NCBI RefSeq assembly: GCF_006438725.1
Contig: NZ_RCZD01000009.1
Location: 1-64,000, forward strand
Length of the DNA: 64,000 nucleotides
Reading direction: 5' to 3'
Origin: Ewingella americana
Lineage (GTDB): Bacteria; Pseudomonadota; Gammaproteobacteria; Enterobacterales; Enterobacteriaceae
Notes under the pieces: generated by a model
What the model was told of the DNA's origin: nothing
The model's input: only the letters and a program-made list of their open reading frames with translations
Databases searched by the model: none
Part shown: piece by piece, positions 1 to 8,826 of the stretch
How positions within the stretch are numbered: the stretch's first letter is position 1
Layout of the letters: each line of letters begins with the position of its first letter
Made by a program: the position numbers and the translations under genes

Positions 1-285
1 CTGGTCTCCTATAATCTGCTGAGAAAGGAAATGGTTGATATAGCAGGGGAGGCTGGAGTCATACCGACGCGAATTAGCTTTGTTGCGGCATTAAATATCC
101 TGGTATCGCAGGTCAGAGTGAGCGGTAAAGGTGCTGCGGGAAACATCCCTAAGCATCTGAAAGGAATGAGGGAAAATGTAAAAGCGTTTATCCTTCCGGA
201 AAAAAGAAAGCACCGACGATACGATCGTACAGTGCTTTACATACCACCTAAATATCCGTTCAGTTTTAAGTCACGTGAGGCTTAA
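1..285 (+). CDS. IS4-family transposase, C-terminal fragment
   Basis: The frame is open from base 1 and ends at TAA 283-285, giving 94 visible residues. The tail is basic (for example PEKRKHRRYDR near the end), with a helical segment before it containing RISFVAALNIL, as in the last helix and basic tail of DDE transposases of the IS4 type. The first in-frame ATG at 31 is internal, because the frame continues upstream past the window edge. The DDE catalytic residues would lie outside the window, so activity cannot be judged. It could instead belong to another DDE family. Confidence 0.6.
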   Translation: MVSYNLLRKEMVDIAGEAGVIPTRISFVAALNILVSQVRVSGKGAAGNIPKHLKGMRENVKAFILPEKRKHRRYDRTVLYIPPKYPFSFKSREA

Positions 286-298
286 GTGAACGGCATTA
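1..298 (+). mobile_element. 3' end of an IS4-type insertion sequence
   Basis: The first 285 bases are an open frame that reads like a transposase C-terminus. The bases at 285-298 (AGTGAACGGCATTA) are, in reverse, TAATGCCGTTCACT, which resembles the terminal inverted repeat I recall for IS4 (starting TAATGCCGATCA). That would put the right end of the element at about 298, some 40 bases from the stop codon of ydgA. The left end and any target duplication lie outside the window, so the family assignment is tentative. Confidence 0.55.
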
Positions 299-339
299 CG
301 TCCTGAGACGGGCTTTTGCATGGTGCTTTCAGTCAGTGC

Positions 340-1887
340 TTATTGAGCGTTCGGCGCGACAGGTGCGACCGGTGGTGCCAATGGCGCTGGTGCTTCAGTT
401 TGTGGCGCAACGGCATTACCGCCGAAGATGCCAAACAGGCCGGCGAATTCCTGAAGGGTCATTTTCTGGCCGTTCAGGTTCACCTGGTTGTCGGCATACT
501 GGAAGCTGCTGGAGATGGTGTCATCTTTCAGCGTGGTAATTTTAAACATCTGGCCCATCGCGGCAACGCCCTGAACCTGCTGTTTAGCCAGCTTCTCGGC
601 GTCGTCACCGGTATAACCCTGAAGTTTTGCGGTCTGGATGGTCATCTCGGTGGCCATCGCCACCGGAATGGTCAGTTTAGCGTCAACTTTGCTTACCCAT
701 TGTGAAATCAGTTGATCACCACTCTGCGCCTGAGAACCGGCAGCCGGATTTTTCAGGTCAAGTTGCAGATTGAAGCTGCTTTCGCCTTTGCTGTTTTTCC
801 AGCTCAGCGGGGAGATGCTGATGCCAGGGTTGCCTTTGAGCAACAGCGGCAGGTTAGCCATCAGCAATTCAGTCGCCTGTTGCTGGTAAACTGCCGGGTC
901 AATATCACCCGCCTGTGCCAGTAATTGCTGGGACTGCTGGTTGTAGCTGTCAGAGAAGGTTTTCAGCGCCGCGCCGTCAAGACCGCTGAGTTTAATCGTC
1001 AGTTTGCCTGAACCGAAATCCGCACCCTGAATTTTCAGCGCATCGAGGGTGTAATCCTGCTGGCCCTGGATGTTAGTGCCGTTTTCGCTGAATTTACTGA
1101 CCAGCTTAAAGTTGTCCAGTGACGCTGCATCTTTACCATCGACATTCACCAGGATTTGTTTAACGGTCAGATTCTGGTCGCCTACGCTGACTTTAAACTT
1201 GCCCTGATGGGTGTCGCTGTCCATGCTAAACCCGTTAAGCGTCACTTTTTCAAGCTGGCCGAACTGGTTCTGCGAGGTCAGCGCAATACTGTCGCTTTTT
1301 GCATCCAGGGTCATTTTGGTCAGGTCTTTATCAACGGCGACATTGATGTCAGCCCCGCCAAATTGCAGCTTGCTGTTGTTCTTGTCGTAATCAACGGCAA
1401 TGATATTGATCGCTGAAGAACTGCCACCGTTGTAAGAGACGCGAGTATCTGCTGTGACCAGAGATTTGCCTTTGGTTACGTCAAACAGCGGTTTCAGCGT
1501 TGGGGTGTTTTGCAGTTCAGAATGCACTGACGCCATGCTTGGGATCAGATTGAGTTTTTTTAGCTGGGCAGCAGGGAAAGGGCCGTGATCGATAGTTTCG
1601 ATAAAAGCAATTTCATCACCGGTTTTCAGCGCGCTGGTTCCGGCGGCGGCGGCGGCTGCATCAGGTTTCAGGACGATACGCACCTGGCTGCTGAACAGGC
1701 CACGGTGGTAATCCTGATAGGAAACGTTAACCCCGGCTTTGGGGAATGACGACTGGAGCTGGCTGTTGGCATTGGTCGCAACGTCGGCCATATGCTGCTC
1801 GATCATCTTACCGGTATACCACGAGACGCCTGTCCAGGCCGCGCCAATGACCACAATGACGCTTACAGCGACTAACGATTTTTTCAT
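340..1887 (-). CDS. ydgA: YdgA family protein (DUF945)
   Basis: The protein of 515 residues resembles E. coli YdgA (about 500 residues), a DUF945 inner-membrane protein facing the periplasm whose function is not settled. An N-terminal hydrophobic segment (residues 4-20) should anchor it, followed by the family-like YQDYHRGLFSSQV stretch near residue 60. The start at 1887 (MKKSLVAV) is preferred because it matches the E. coli start and has AAGGA about 11 bases upstream; an ATG four codons earlier has no properly spaced ribosome site. The last 30 residues are rich in Pro and Ala (APAPLAPPVAPVAP), longer than I expect for YdgA. It lies next to manA in the same order as in E. coli. The IS end stops short of its stop codon, so the gene is intact. 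Confidence 0.9.
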   Translation of the reverse strand: MKKSLVAVSVIVVIGAAWTGVSWYTGKMIEQHMADVATNANSQLQSSFPKAGVNVSYQDYHRGLFSSQVRIVLKPDAAAAAAGTSALKTGDEIAFIETIDHGPFPAAQLKKLNLIPSMASVHSELQNTPTLKPLFDVTKGKSLVTADTRVSYNGGSSSAINIIAVDYDKNNSKLQFGGADINVAVDKDLTKMTLDAKSDSIALTSQNQFGQLEKVTLNGFSMDSDTHQGKFKVSVGDQNLTVKQILVNVDGKDAASLDNFKLVSKFSENGTNIQGQQDYTLDALKIQGADFGSGKLTIKLSGLDGAALKTFSDSYNQQSQQLLAQAGDIDPAVYQQQATELLMANLPLLLKGNPGISISPLSWKNSKGESSFNLQLDLKNPAAGSQAQSGDQLISQWVSKVDAKLTIPVAMATEMTIQTAKLQGYTGDDAEKLAKQQVQGVAAMGQMFKITTLKDDTISSSFQYADNQVNLNGQKMTLQEFAGLFGIFGGNAVAPQTEAPAPLAPPVAPVAPNAQ

Positions 1888-2039
1888 AGTTCTGTTCATC
1901 CTTAGAAAATGTCCCGAAATTAAATGACGCTTTTAGAGCGCCATTTATTGTGGGTGAGATAGGACCTAAATGGCAAATTTTTCACTAAAAAGAGAGATTT
2001 CGCCTCATCAACCCTCTTTTTTATCTACGGCTTATTCCA

Positions 2040-3215
2040 TCAGAGCTGGTTGAATACCCGTGCAACTCGGCCATTCCCACTGATATTCACCGGTGATTCG
2101 CTGGCTGACAGATAGCAGGATTCACCCGGCTTGAGCACCACGGTCTCTTCCCCTTTCACCAGCACTGATTGGCCTTCAATACAGAAGACAATCGCAGCAC
2201 TCTGCTGCGCCAGTGTTTGCTCAGTGGCTGACAGGGTGTGAATCGAGAAAGCAAAATCGTCGACCGGAATAGGGAAGTTGAGTTCTGCACCATGCTCTAC
2301 CGGCGTGGTCAGCAAATCAGCGGCAGGTTTTGCCGTGAATTTGAGGTTAGCCAGTAATTCGGGGATATCAATATATTTAGGTGTCAGACCGGCGCGCAGC
2401 ACGTTGTCGGAATTGGCCATGACTTCGAGCGAAACCCCGCTCAGATAAGCATGCGGGGTTTCGGCATACAGGAACATGCCTTCACCCGGTTGCAGAGTGA
2501 TGACATTGAGCAGCAAGGGGGAGAACAGGCCGCTGTCATCAGGATAAAACGCGCTGATGCTACGGATAGTGTCCCACGGCTGGCCCTGCTGGTTGTTTAG
2601 CGCGGATTTCAGCACGCCAAGTGCCAGTGATTTGGCGTCCCCTTCCAGACTCAGCAAACCGGCGAACAGGGTGCGCAGATGGTCGACATCAGGGTAGGTA
2701 AGGAATTCAGCAATGTGCGGGTTGGCGCCCGATACCGGTTGCAGCAGAGAGACGATATCACTTAATTCGCGAAAACCGTTCATCGCCTGGAAAGGCGTCA
2801 GGGCATAAACCAGTTCAGGTTTATGGTTAGGATCTTTGTAATTACGCTCTGCAGCATCGAGTGCAATACCGGCCGCGTTCTCTTTCGCGAAGCCAATTTC
2901 GGCAGCGCGTTTGCTTGGATGAACTTGAATGGAGAGGGGCTGATCGGCGCACAGCACTTTAAACAGGAAAGGCAATTCACCGAAACGCTCAGCGACTTTC
3001 TTACCGAGTTGCTGTTGCAGATTGGCGCTGATTTGTGCGCGCAGGCTTATTTCCTGACCTGCAGCATTCTTGACATAAGAGCTGCTTTTCGGGTGCGCAC
3101 CCATCCACAATTCGGCCATCGGCTTGCCATCGGGATTAGCAATGCCGTACAAATGGGTTAATGCATCTGTACTGCCCCAGGCGTAATTCTGTACGCCATT
3201 GTTCATTTTTTGCAT
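2040..3215 (-). CDS. manA: Mannose-6-phosphate isomerase, class I
   Basis: ManA interconverts mannose-6-phosphate and fructose-6-phosphate, a zinc enzyme of the cytoplasm that feeds mannose into glycolysis and supplies mannose for polysaccharides. The protein begins MQKMNNGVQNYAWGS, very close to the E. coli start, and is 391 residues, the same length as E. coli ManA. The segment PLSIQVHPSKRAAE (near residue 95) carries the Gln and His zinc ligands of type I isomerases. The frame is open 49 codons further upstream, but AGGA lies just before 3215 and the upstream extension has no family resemblance. It is transcribed away from fumC; the 299-base gap between them must hold both promoters, but I recognise no specific operator there. 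Confidence 0.96.
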   Translation of the reverse strand: MQKMNNGVQNYAWGSTDALTHLYGIANPDGKPMAELWMGAHPKSSSYVKNAAGQEISLRAQISANLQQQLGKKVAERFGELPFLFKVLCADQPLSIQVHPSKRAAEIGFAKENAAGIALDAAERNYKDPNHKPELVYALTPFQAMNGFRELSDIVSLLQPVSGANPHIAEFLTYPDVDHLRTLFAGLLSLEGDAKSLALGVLKSALNNQQGQPWDTIRSISAFYPDDSGLFSPLLLNVITLQPGEGMFLYAETPHAYLSGVSLEVMANSDNVLRAGLTPKYIDIPELLANLKFTAKPAADLLTTPVEHGAELNFPIPVDDFAFSIHTLSATEQTLAQQSAAIVFCIEGQSVLVKGEETVVLKPGESCYLSASESPVNISGNGRVARVFNQL

Positions 3216-3514
3216 ATTTGGTCCTAAATTCCCGCTTACATCAGGGATAAAAGTAAATAAAAACTCTGCCGCGTAGTAAACAATGACCCGCGCCGCATAA
3301 GCAACTCCTGATGATGAAAAAATGCGGTGTGTGCAAAATCTCGCACATCTGATGGCCTGCAATTATACGTCTGGCTTATATGTCACTATAATCGACGGGC
3401 CGCCAGCCGATTACGTTGCGTGGGAGCGTGCGGCGGTAAACCCTGCAAATAAACAGAAATATTCATAAAACGTATCCCTAACATCAAGACGGAAGGGGAT
3501 AGAAGGAGAAAGTT

Positions 3515-4912
3515 ATGGCGGCGACTCGCATTGAAAAAGACTCAATGGGTCCTATAGACGTACCAGCCGATAAGCTCTGGGGCGCTCAAACGCAGCGTTC
3601 ACTCGAACATTTCCGTATCTCTTCTGAAAAAATGCCGGAGGCATTGATCCACGCGCTCGCGCAAACTAAGCGGGCAGCCGCAGTGGTTAACATGGACTTA
3701 GGCCTGCTACCGGCCGAGCGCGGCAATGCCATTATTGCCGCTGCCGATGAAGTGCTGGCAGGGCAGCACCCGACTGAGTTCCCGCTGGCTATCTGGCAGA
3801 CCGGTTCGGGTACGCAAACGAATATGAATATGAACGAAGTGTTGGCAAACCGGGCCAGCGAGATCCTCGGTGGCGAGCGTGGCGAAGGGCGTAAAATTCA
3901 TCCGAACGATGATGTAAACAAAAGCCAAAGTTCCAACGACGTCTTCCCGACGGCCATGCACGTTGCAGCCGTGATTGAACTGCGCGAAACGTTATTGCCT
4001 GAGCTGAAAGCGCTGCACAAGACGCTGGCAGCGAAATCTGATGCTTTCAAAGACATCGTTAAAATTGGCCGCACCCACTTGCAGGACGCCACGCCCCTGA
4101 CGCTGGGCCAGGAGATTTCCGGCTGGGTCGCGATGCTGGCACATAATCGGGTGCATATCGAAGCCAGCATTCCGCATATTGCCGAATTGGCACTGGGCGG
4201 GACGGCGGTAGGAACCGGGTTGAATACCCATCCTGAATACGCGGTGCGCGTTGCCAAAGCGCTGGCTGAAGCAACCAAACAGCCGTTTGTGACTGCGCCG
4301 AATAAATTCGAAGCGCTGGCCACCTGTGATGCACTGGTCCACGGCCACGGCGCGCTGAAAGGTCTGGCGGCTTCATTGATGAAAATTGCGAATGATGTTC
4401 GCTGGTTATCCTCTGGCCCGCGTTGCGGCATCGGTGAGATTGCTATTCCTGAAAACGAGCCAGGCAGTTCCATCATGCCGGGCAAAGTGAACCCGACACA
4501 GTGCGAAGCCATGACCATGTTGTGCGCGCAGGTGCTGGGCAATGACGTGGCTGTGAATATCGGCGGCGCTTCCGGGAACTTTGAGCTGAACGTGTTCCGT
4601 CCGATGGTGATCCACAACTTCCTGCAGTCCATTCGCCTGTTGGCTGACGGTATGCGCGGCTTCAATGAACACTGCGCCGTGGGTATTGAGCCTGTGCGTG
4701 ACCGCATCACTCAGTTGCTCAACGAATCACTGATGCTGGTGACGGCGCTCAATACTCATATTGGTTATGACAAAGCGGCTGAAATCGCCAAGAAAGCCCA
4801 CAAAGAGGGCCTGACCCTGAAAGACGCAGCGCTAAAACTCGGTTACCTGACCGACGCTCAATTCGACGAGTGGGTAAGACCTGAAGCGATGGTAGGAAGC
4901 ATGAAGGGATAA
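3515..4912 (+). CDS. fumC: Class II fumarate hydratase
   Basis: FumC hydrates fumarate to L-malate in the citric acid cycle. It is the iron-free, oxidation-resistant class II enzyme. The 465-residue length fits the family (E. coli 467). The superfamily signature [11 protein letters not shown] (near residues 317-327) is present, as are the active-site segments [12 protein letters not shown] (near 98) and [10 protein letters not shown] (near 187). A strong ribosome site (GAAGGAG) precedes the ATG. In E. coli fumA lies just upstream of fumC; here fumA is absent and manA is the neighbour. A clear intrinsic terminator follows at 4953-4987. SoxS/Rob control is known for E. coli fumC, but I could not identify a soxbox by eye. 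Confidence 0.97.
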   Translation: MAATRIEKDSMGPIDVPADKLWGAQTQRSLEHFRISSEKMPEALIHALAQTKRAAAVVNMDLGLLPAERGNAIIAAADEVLAGQHPTEFPLAIWQTGSGTQTNMNMNEVLANRASEILGGERGEGRKIHPNDDVNKSQSSNDVFPTAMHVAAVIELRETLLPELKALHKTLAAKSDAFKDIVKIGRTHLQDATPLTLGQEISGWVAMLAHNRVHIEASIPHIAELALGGTAVGTGLNTHPEYAVRVAKALAEATKQPFVTAPNKFEALATCDALVHGHGALKGLAASLMKIANDVRWLSSGPRCGIGEIAIPENEPGSSIMPGKVNPTQCEAMTMLCAQVLGNDVAVNIGGASGNFELNVFRPMVIHNFLQSIRLLADGMRGFNEHCAVGIEPVRDRITQLLNESLMLVTALNTHIGYDKAAEIAKKAHKEGLTLKDAALKLGYLTDAQFDEWVRPEAMVGSMKG

Positions 4913-4952
4913 AACGGGATTCAGTCTAATCACCTTTTAAAGGCTAATTTTG

Positions 4953-4987
4953 AGCGAGCCCAGATTGCGATCTGGGTTCGCTTTTTT
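4953..4987 (+). terminator. Rho-independent terminator of fumC
   Basis: Two 13-base arms (4953-4965 and 4970-4982) pair with one G-T, enclose a TGCG loop and run into a tract of T at 4982-4987. It lies 40 bases after the fumC stop codon. Confidence 0.9.
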
Positions 4988-5002
4988 GTTTTAATGACAA
5001 CT

Positions 5003-5210
5003 CGTCGACGTCGTTTTGAACGCGGCCTCGACATTTTTAAAGACAAACACCGTGTTGGTTTTGGATTTTGAATTTAAAGCAGCTTCGGCCGCATTCAAAA
5101 ATGGCGCCGGAGAAACGCGGGATGGGTAAGGGGATTCGTTTAAATCCCCTTACCCCGGTGTGGGCCGGCGCCCACGGTTTTGAAGTTGAAGTTGAAGTTG
5201 AAGTTGAAAT
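5003..5210. repeat. Composite intergenic repeat, element A
   Basis: This fills the gap between the convergent fumC and tus genes. It holds a core of about 95 bases bounded by inverted GCGGCC-containing ends (TTTTGAACGCGGCC near 5014 and GGCCGCATTCAAAA near 5087). A 13-bp perfect hairpin with loop CGTTTA follows at 5124-5155, then a GTGGGC/GCCCAC hairpin near 5160, then four TGAAGT hexamers plus one variant at 5181-5210. The core and hairpin match the reverse of the left half of element B, with the long inverted-repeat segment missing, so A looks like an inverted, internally deleted relative. Confidence 0.85.
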
Positions 5211-5216
5211 TAAAAA

Positions 5217-6167
5217 TCAAACTGAAGTTTGATCAACAGACCAATCCGTATACAAGTGCAAGCGCTTAACCAGCAGGTTAAGCGGCTGTGCCTCCGGCTT
5301 GTATTTATGCTTCACTGCGGCCACGTCATAATCGTTTAACTCACCGAGTTTCGGTACGTGAACATTTGGTGCTTTCAAACACAATGCTATCAGCGGCATC
5401 GGGCAGGGATGTTGTACCTGTTTTTGGCTGTTGCGATACCAAACGCGGGCTATGGGTTGGACCTTCACTGGCCGTTTGATTTTCAGCACCGCATTTTCGG
5501 GAATTCGCTGAACATCGTTCATCTCACGCGTGATGTTGTCTATCCACTGTTCGCGGCTGTAAGGCGGCACCGAACGCCCGGCATTCAGGCTTTTTTCGAG
5601 CTGCGCCAGTATCTCATCGCGGCGGACATTCTTGATAATGTGCTTATTGGCCCAGCCAAACCGCACGGAATCCGGGTCATGCAAAAAAGATATCGACCGG
5701 TAAGCATTCAGCGTGATCAGCCCGCGCAGGTGGCTATGCACAAACTCGAAGCGCTGTTCGCGTGCCAGACCCGATTCCACCGTCACAATATGTTCCAGCT
5801 CAGCCTTCAACTTATTCACCTCTTCAATCAACAGCAGGGCGGCCATCTGTTCTGAGGCATCGACCGCATAGCACAACACACCGGGCAGACGAACGGCGGA
5901 TTTGCTGCTGATGTTCTCCCCCTGATGATGAATAAACAGATTCTGAAAATGTTGTAATGCCAACTGGTGAGCGGCCTCACCAACATGGGGGGTGACCTGA
6001 ATACGGTCGGCAGGGTTGTGCTCTGCACCTTTGGCAATATCGGGCAGGCTGAAGACGCGAGCCTGCAATAAATCGAGTTGTTTCAATAAACGGCTGAGAT
6101 CCGCCAGAGCCAGTTCCAGTTCGTTGAAACACTCATTCATACGAGCAATAAGGTCATAGTGGGCCAT
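5217..6167 (-). CDS. tus: DNA replication terminus site-binding protein Tus
   Basis: Tus binds Ter sites as a monomer and blocks the replicative helicase in one direction, trapping forks in the terminus region. The 316-residue protein aligns along its whole length with E. coli Tus (309), including the nearly identical stretches AVRLPGVLCY (near 92), SLRFGWANKHIIKN-type segment (near 168-182) and KIKRPVKVQPIARVWY (near 228-243), which contribute DNA-contact residues in the known structure. A GGAGG ribosome site lies before the ATG, and a Ter site sits directly upstream, which implies autorepression as in E. coli. The rstAB genes that flank tus in E. coli are absent. Confidence 0.97.
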   Translation of the reverse strand: MAHYDLIARMNECFNELELALADLSRLLKQLDLLQARVFSLPDIAKGAEHNPADRIQVTPHVGEAAHQLALQHFQNLFIHHQGENISSKSAVRLPGVLCYAVDASEQMAALLLIEEVNKLKAELEHIVTVESGLAREQRFEFVHSHLRGLITLNAYRSISFLHDPDSVRFGWANKHIIKNVRRDEILAQLEKSLNAGRSVPPYSREQWIDNITREMNDVQRIPENAVLKIKRPVKVQPIARVWYRNSQKQVQHPCPMPLIALCLKAPNVHVPKLGELNDYDVAAVKHKYKPEAQPLNLLVKRLHLYTDWSVDQTSV

Positions 6168-6177
6168 ACAGCCTCCA

Positions 6178-6193
6178 TTTAGTTACAACATAC
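6178..6193 (-). other. Ter replication-arrest site in the tus promoter
   Basis: Read on the minus strand the sequence is GTATGTTGTAACTAAA, which matches the E. coli Ter core, including the G of the conserved G-C(6) pair. It ends 11 bases before the tus start codon and touches the ribosome site region. By the known polarity of Ter, forks moving from higher to lower coordinates would be stopped; that direction is inferred from E. coli TerB. Confidence 0.92.
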
Positions 6194-6317
6194 AGTGTGG
6201 TATAAAGTAATCAATGTGCACACCTCAATCTTAGAGAAGCGTTAAAGTTCGGTGGATAAGTGTCTGACAGGAGGGAAAAGGGCGCGAACGCCCTCTATAG
6301 TGCACGGTGAGTCCACT

Positions 6318-7637
6318 TCAGGCAATGATCGGTCGCGCTTCCGGCAGGCGCATTAGCCTGTAAGCGACAATTATCGACGCGATGAGCATTAGACTGATAA
6401 AAGTGGTGATGCCATACCAGCCAAAGCTGTTCCAGAAATATCCGCCCAAGGTCCCGGCCACGCTGGAACCGGTATAATACGAGAACAAATACAGCGACGA
6501 AGCCTGTCCTTTAGCTCGCCGGGCGCGGCGACCAATCCAGCCACTCGCTACGGAGTGCGCAGCAAAGAAACCGCCGGTAACGAGGATCATACCGGCGAAA
6601 ATGGCCCATACAGAAGCAAACGACGTGATCAGGATCCCTGCCAACATCATCGAGGTGGATCCAATCAGCACCGGGCCGCGGCCGTAAACGGCGGTCAGTG
6701 CGCCAGCTTTCGGTGAACTGTATGTCCCCATCAAATACACCACCGATAACACCCCGACGACTGCCTGGCTGAGATGATAGGGCGAGCTGAGTAACCGATA
6801 ACCAATGTAATTAAACATGGTGACGAAGCTGCCCATGAGCAGAAAACCTTCGACGAACAGCATCGGCAGACCGCTATCGCGCCAATGTAGCTTAAAGTTA
6901 ATCAGCATTTTGCGAGGTTTCAACGAGCTGGCGCGGAAATGCTTCGATGGCGGTAAAATACGCCAGAACATAATGGCCGCCGCGAGCGCAAACAGGCCGA
7001 CAACCGCCACCGCAATACGCCATGAGAAGAAATCAGTCAGTACGCCACTGACCAGACGCCCGCTCATGCCGCCGATCGAATTCCCGCTGATATAGAGGCC
7101 CATCGAAAAAGCCACCACGCTGGGGTGGATCTCTTCACTCAGATAAGTCATGGCAACCGCCGCCACGCCACTCAATGACAGCCCGATCAATGCGCGCATC
7201 AGCAAAATAGCATTCCAACTCTGCATAAAAGCACAAATCAACGTACAGGCGGCGGCCAGCATCAGGGCGACAACCATCACCGATTTACGTCCAACAGCAT
7301 CGGATACCGGGCCGGTAAACAGCAAACCTACGGCCATCAACCCTGTAGATAAGGAGAGCGTCAGGCTACTGGTCGCTGGCGACACCCCGAAGTCATGTGA
7401 GAGCACAGGTAAGATAGGTTGTACGCAATACAACAGCGCAAACGTTGCCAGCCCGGCAGAAAACAGCGCCAGGGTTACACGAATAAACTGAGGAGTACCG
7501 CGCCGGATAAACGGCGTTTTTGTCGGCGGGGAATAGGGACTGGCGGGCGCTAATTCGTCGTCGTTAACCGATTTTCCCTCATTAACTGAACGGTGGTTGG
7601 AATCTGATGCGGCAGACTTACGCCCTGTGGTGTTCAC
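6318..7637 (-). CDS. ynfM: MFS transporter, YnfM family
   Basis: This is a 439-residue major facilitator of the inner membrane with about twelve membrane segments after a hydrophilic N-terminus of some 48 residues. The loop GPVSDAVGRKSV (near residue 110) is the family A-motif between helices 2 and 3. E. coli YnfM (417 residues) is the closest relative I recognise; it has been linked to export of arabinose and similar compounds, but its native substrate is uncertain. It is transcribed divergently from a YnfL-type LysR gene, the same arrangement as in E. coli, so YnfL probably controls it. No SD stands out at the first ATG, so the true start could be somewhat internal. Confidence 0.88.
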   Translation of the reverse strand: MNTTGRKSAASDSNHRSVNEGKSVNDDELAPASPYSPPTKTPFIRRGTPQFIRVTLALFSAGLATFALLYCVQPILPVLSHDFGVSPATSSLTLSLSTGLMAVGLLFTGPVSDAVGRKSVMVVALMLAAACTLICAFMQSWNAILLMRALIGLSLSGVAAVAMTYLSEEIHPSVVAFSMGLYISGNSIGGMSGRLVSGVLTDFFSWRIAVAVVGLFALAAAIMFWRILPPSKHFRASSLKPRKMLINFKLHWRDSGLPMLFVEGFLLMGSFVTMFNYIGYRLLSSPYHLSQAVVGVLSVVYLMGTYSSPKAGALTAVYGRGPVLIGSTSMMLAGILITSFASVWAIFAGMILVTGGFFAAHSVASGWIGRRARRAKGQASSLYLFSYYTGSSVAGTLGGYFWNSFGWYGITTFISLMLIASIIVAYRLMRLPEARPIIA

Positions 7638-7658
7638 TGAAGTTCCTTAGCGAAAGCA

Positions 7659-7747
7659 TTTCATACAACTAAATTTTAAAATGTATGAAAATTTTAACAG
7701 GGCGACTTCTTTTGTCTAATATATTAATCTCTGTGAATTAATATATT
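7659..7747. promoter_or_regulatory. Divergent ynfM/ynfL promoter with two inverted repeats
   Basis: Two strong inverted repeats lie between the divergent genes. TTTCATACA (7659-7667) pairs with TGTATGAAA (7682-7690). AATATATTAAT (7718-7728) pairs with ATTAATATATT (7737-7747) across 8 bases. The second lies 20 bases before the ynfL start and is a plausible autoregulatory site for a LysR-type protein. Function is inferred. Confidence 0.55.
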
Positions 7748-7767
7748 TAAGATATCAATCAGCCATC

Positions 7768-8673
7768 ATGAATCATATTGAACTGCGCCATTTACGTTAT
7801 TTTATTGCCGTTGCTGATGAGCTGCATTTTGGGCGGGCGGCGGAAAGGCTGCATATCTCGCAGCCGCCTCTCAGCCAACAAATTCAGGCGCTGGAGGCCC
7901 ATATTGGCGCTCAGTTACTTAATCGTAATAATCGTAATGTCAGCCTGACACAGGCGGGGGAGATGTTTCTTAAAGAGGCCCGCCAAATCATCAGCCGGGT
8001 GAATGACGCATCTTTGCAGGCTGCTAAAATTCACCGGGGCGAAGCGGGAAATCTCACCCTCGGGCTGACGTCATCGGCCCCTTTTTTGCGGCGCGTTCAG
8101 CGCACGATCCAGCGTTTTCACCTGTTATACCCTGACGTTAATATCCGTATCGAAGAAATGAACAGTACTCAGCAGATTGAACCCTTGCTTGAGGGGCGCA
8201 TTGATCTCGGCATCATGCGTAACCGCCAGTTGCCCGACACCCTCAATCATCAGTTGTTACTGTCAGAACCGTTGGTGGCCGTGGTGCATGAAGACAACCC
8301 GCTGGTGAATCTACCCGCGGGTGAACTGACCTTTCAGCACCTGGCGGATCAGCCTTTTGTATTTTTCTCAAAAGATGCAGGAACCTCGTTGTACGACGAC
8401 ATTCTTACGCTGCTGGATTCGCAAGGGATCACGCCGTTTATCACTCAGGACGTCGGTGAACCGCTGACCATTATCGGGCTGGTCTCTGCCGGATTAGGTG
8501 TGTCTATTTTACCTGCCTCTTATTTGCGCATTCAGGTTGATGGTGTGCGCTATTTACGCTTTGGGAAACAGCAGGGCACAACGCAAGTGTGGATGGTTAA
8601 CCACCGCTACCGGCCCGTTAGCGCACCGGCTAACGCATTCATGAAATTGATGATGCAGGACCAGCAGCCCTGA
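7768..8673 (+). CDS. ynfL: LysR-family transcriptional regulator, YnfL-like
   Basis: The 301-residue protein has the LysR winged helix-turn-helix at the N-terminus (MNHIELRHLRYFIAVADELHF..., recognition helix around SQPPLSQQIQALE, residues 30-43) and the substrate-binding domain (about residues 90-295). The opening is nearly identical to E. coli YnfL, and EPLTIIGLVSAGLGVSILPAS near the C-terminal third matches as well. It is divergent from ynfM, the usual target arrangement for LysR regulators. The ligand is unknown. Confidence 0.9.
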   Translation: MNHIELRHLRYFIAVADELHFGRAAERLHISQPPLSQQIQALEAHIGAQLLNRNNRNVSLTQAGEMFLKEARQIISRVNDASLQAAKIHRGEAGNLTLGLTSSAPFLRRVQRTIQRFHLLYPDVNIRIEEMNSTQQIEPLLEGRIDLGIMRNRQLPDTLNHQLLLSEPLVAVVHEDNPLVNLPAGELTFQHLADQPFVFFSKDAGTSLYDDILTLLDSQGITPFITQDVGEPLTIIGLVSAGLGVSILPASYLRIQVDGVRYLRFGKQQGTTQVWMVNHRYRPVSAPANAFMKLMMQDQQP

Positions 8674-8790
8674 AAGCGCTGTTTTTACAGTCAATTCTTA
8701 TCCGGTTTGAGGCCAATATGTGCACCCAATCACATAACAAATCAAAAAGTTGACGGCATATGGCAAAAACCTCAACATAGCCATTAATCT

Positions 8791-8813
8791 TTATTTTGAA
8801 GCGCGAAAAATAA
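8791..8813. promoter_or_regulatory. Mlc-type operator in front of mlc
   Basis: Arms TTATTTT (8791-8797) and AAAATAA (8807-8813) enclose nine bases containing GCGCG. This matches the known Mlc/NagC operator pattern of TTATTT and AAATAA arms around a GC-containing centre. It ends 13 bases before the GTG start, right against the ribosome site, which fits autoregulation as known for E. coli mlc. Confidence 0.75.
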
Positions 8814-8826
8814 CGGAGTTTTTTCT

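Noticed and set aside
3216-3362. Upstream extension of manA by 49 codons
   Set aside because: The family start and a ribosome site are at 3215, and the length from there is exactly that of E. coli ManA.
3898-4710. A 270-codon open frame on the minus strand inside fumC
   Set aside because: It lies fully antisense to a complete fumC gene, has no ribosome site and no recognisable motif.
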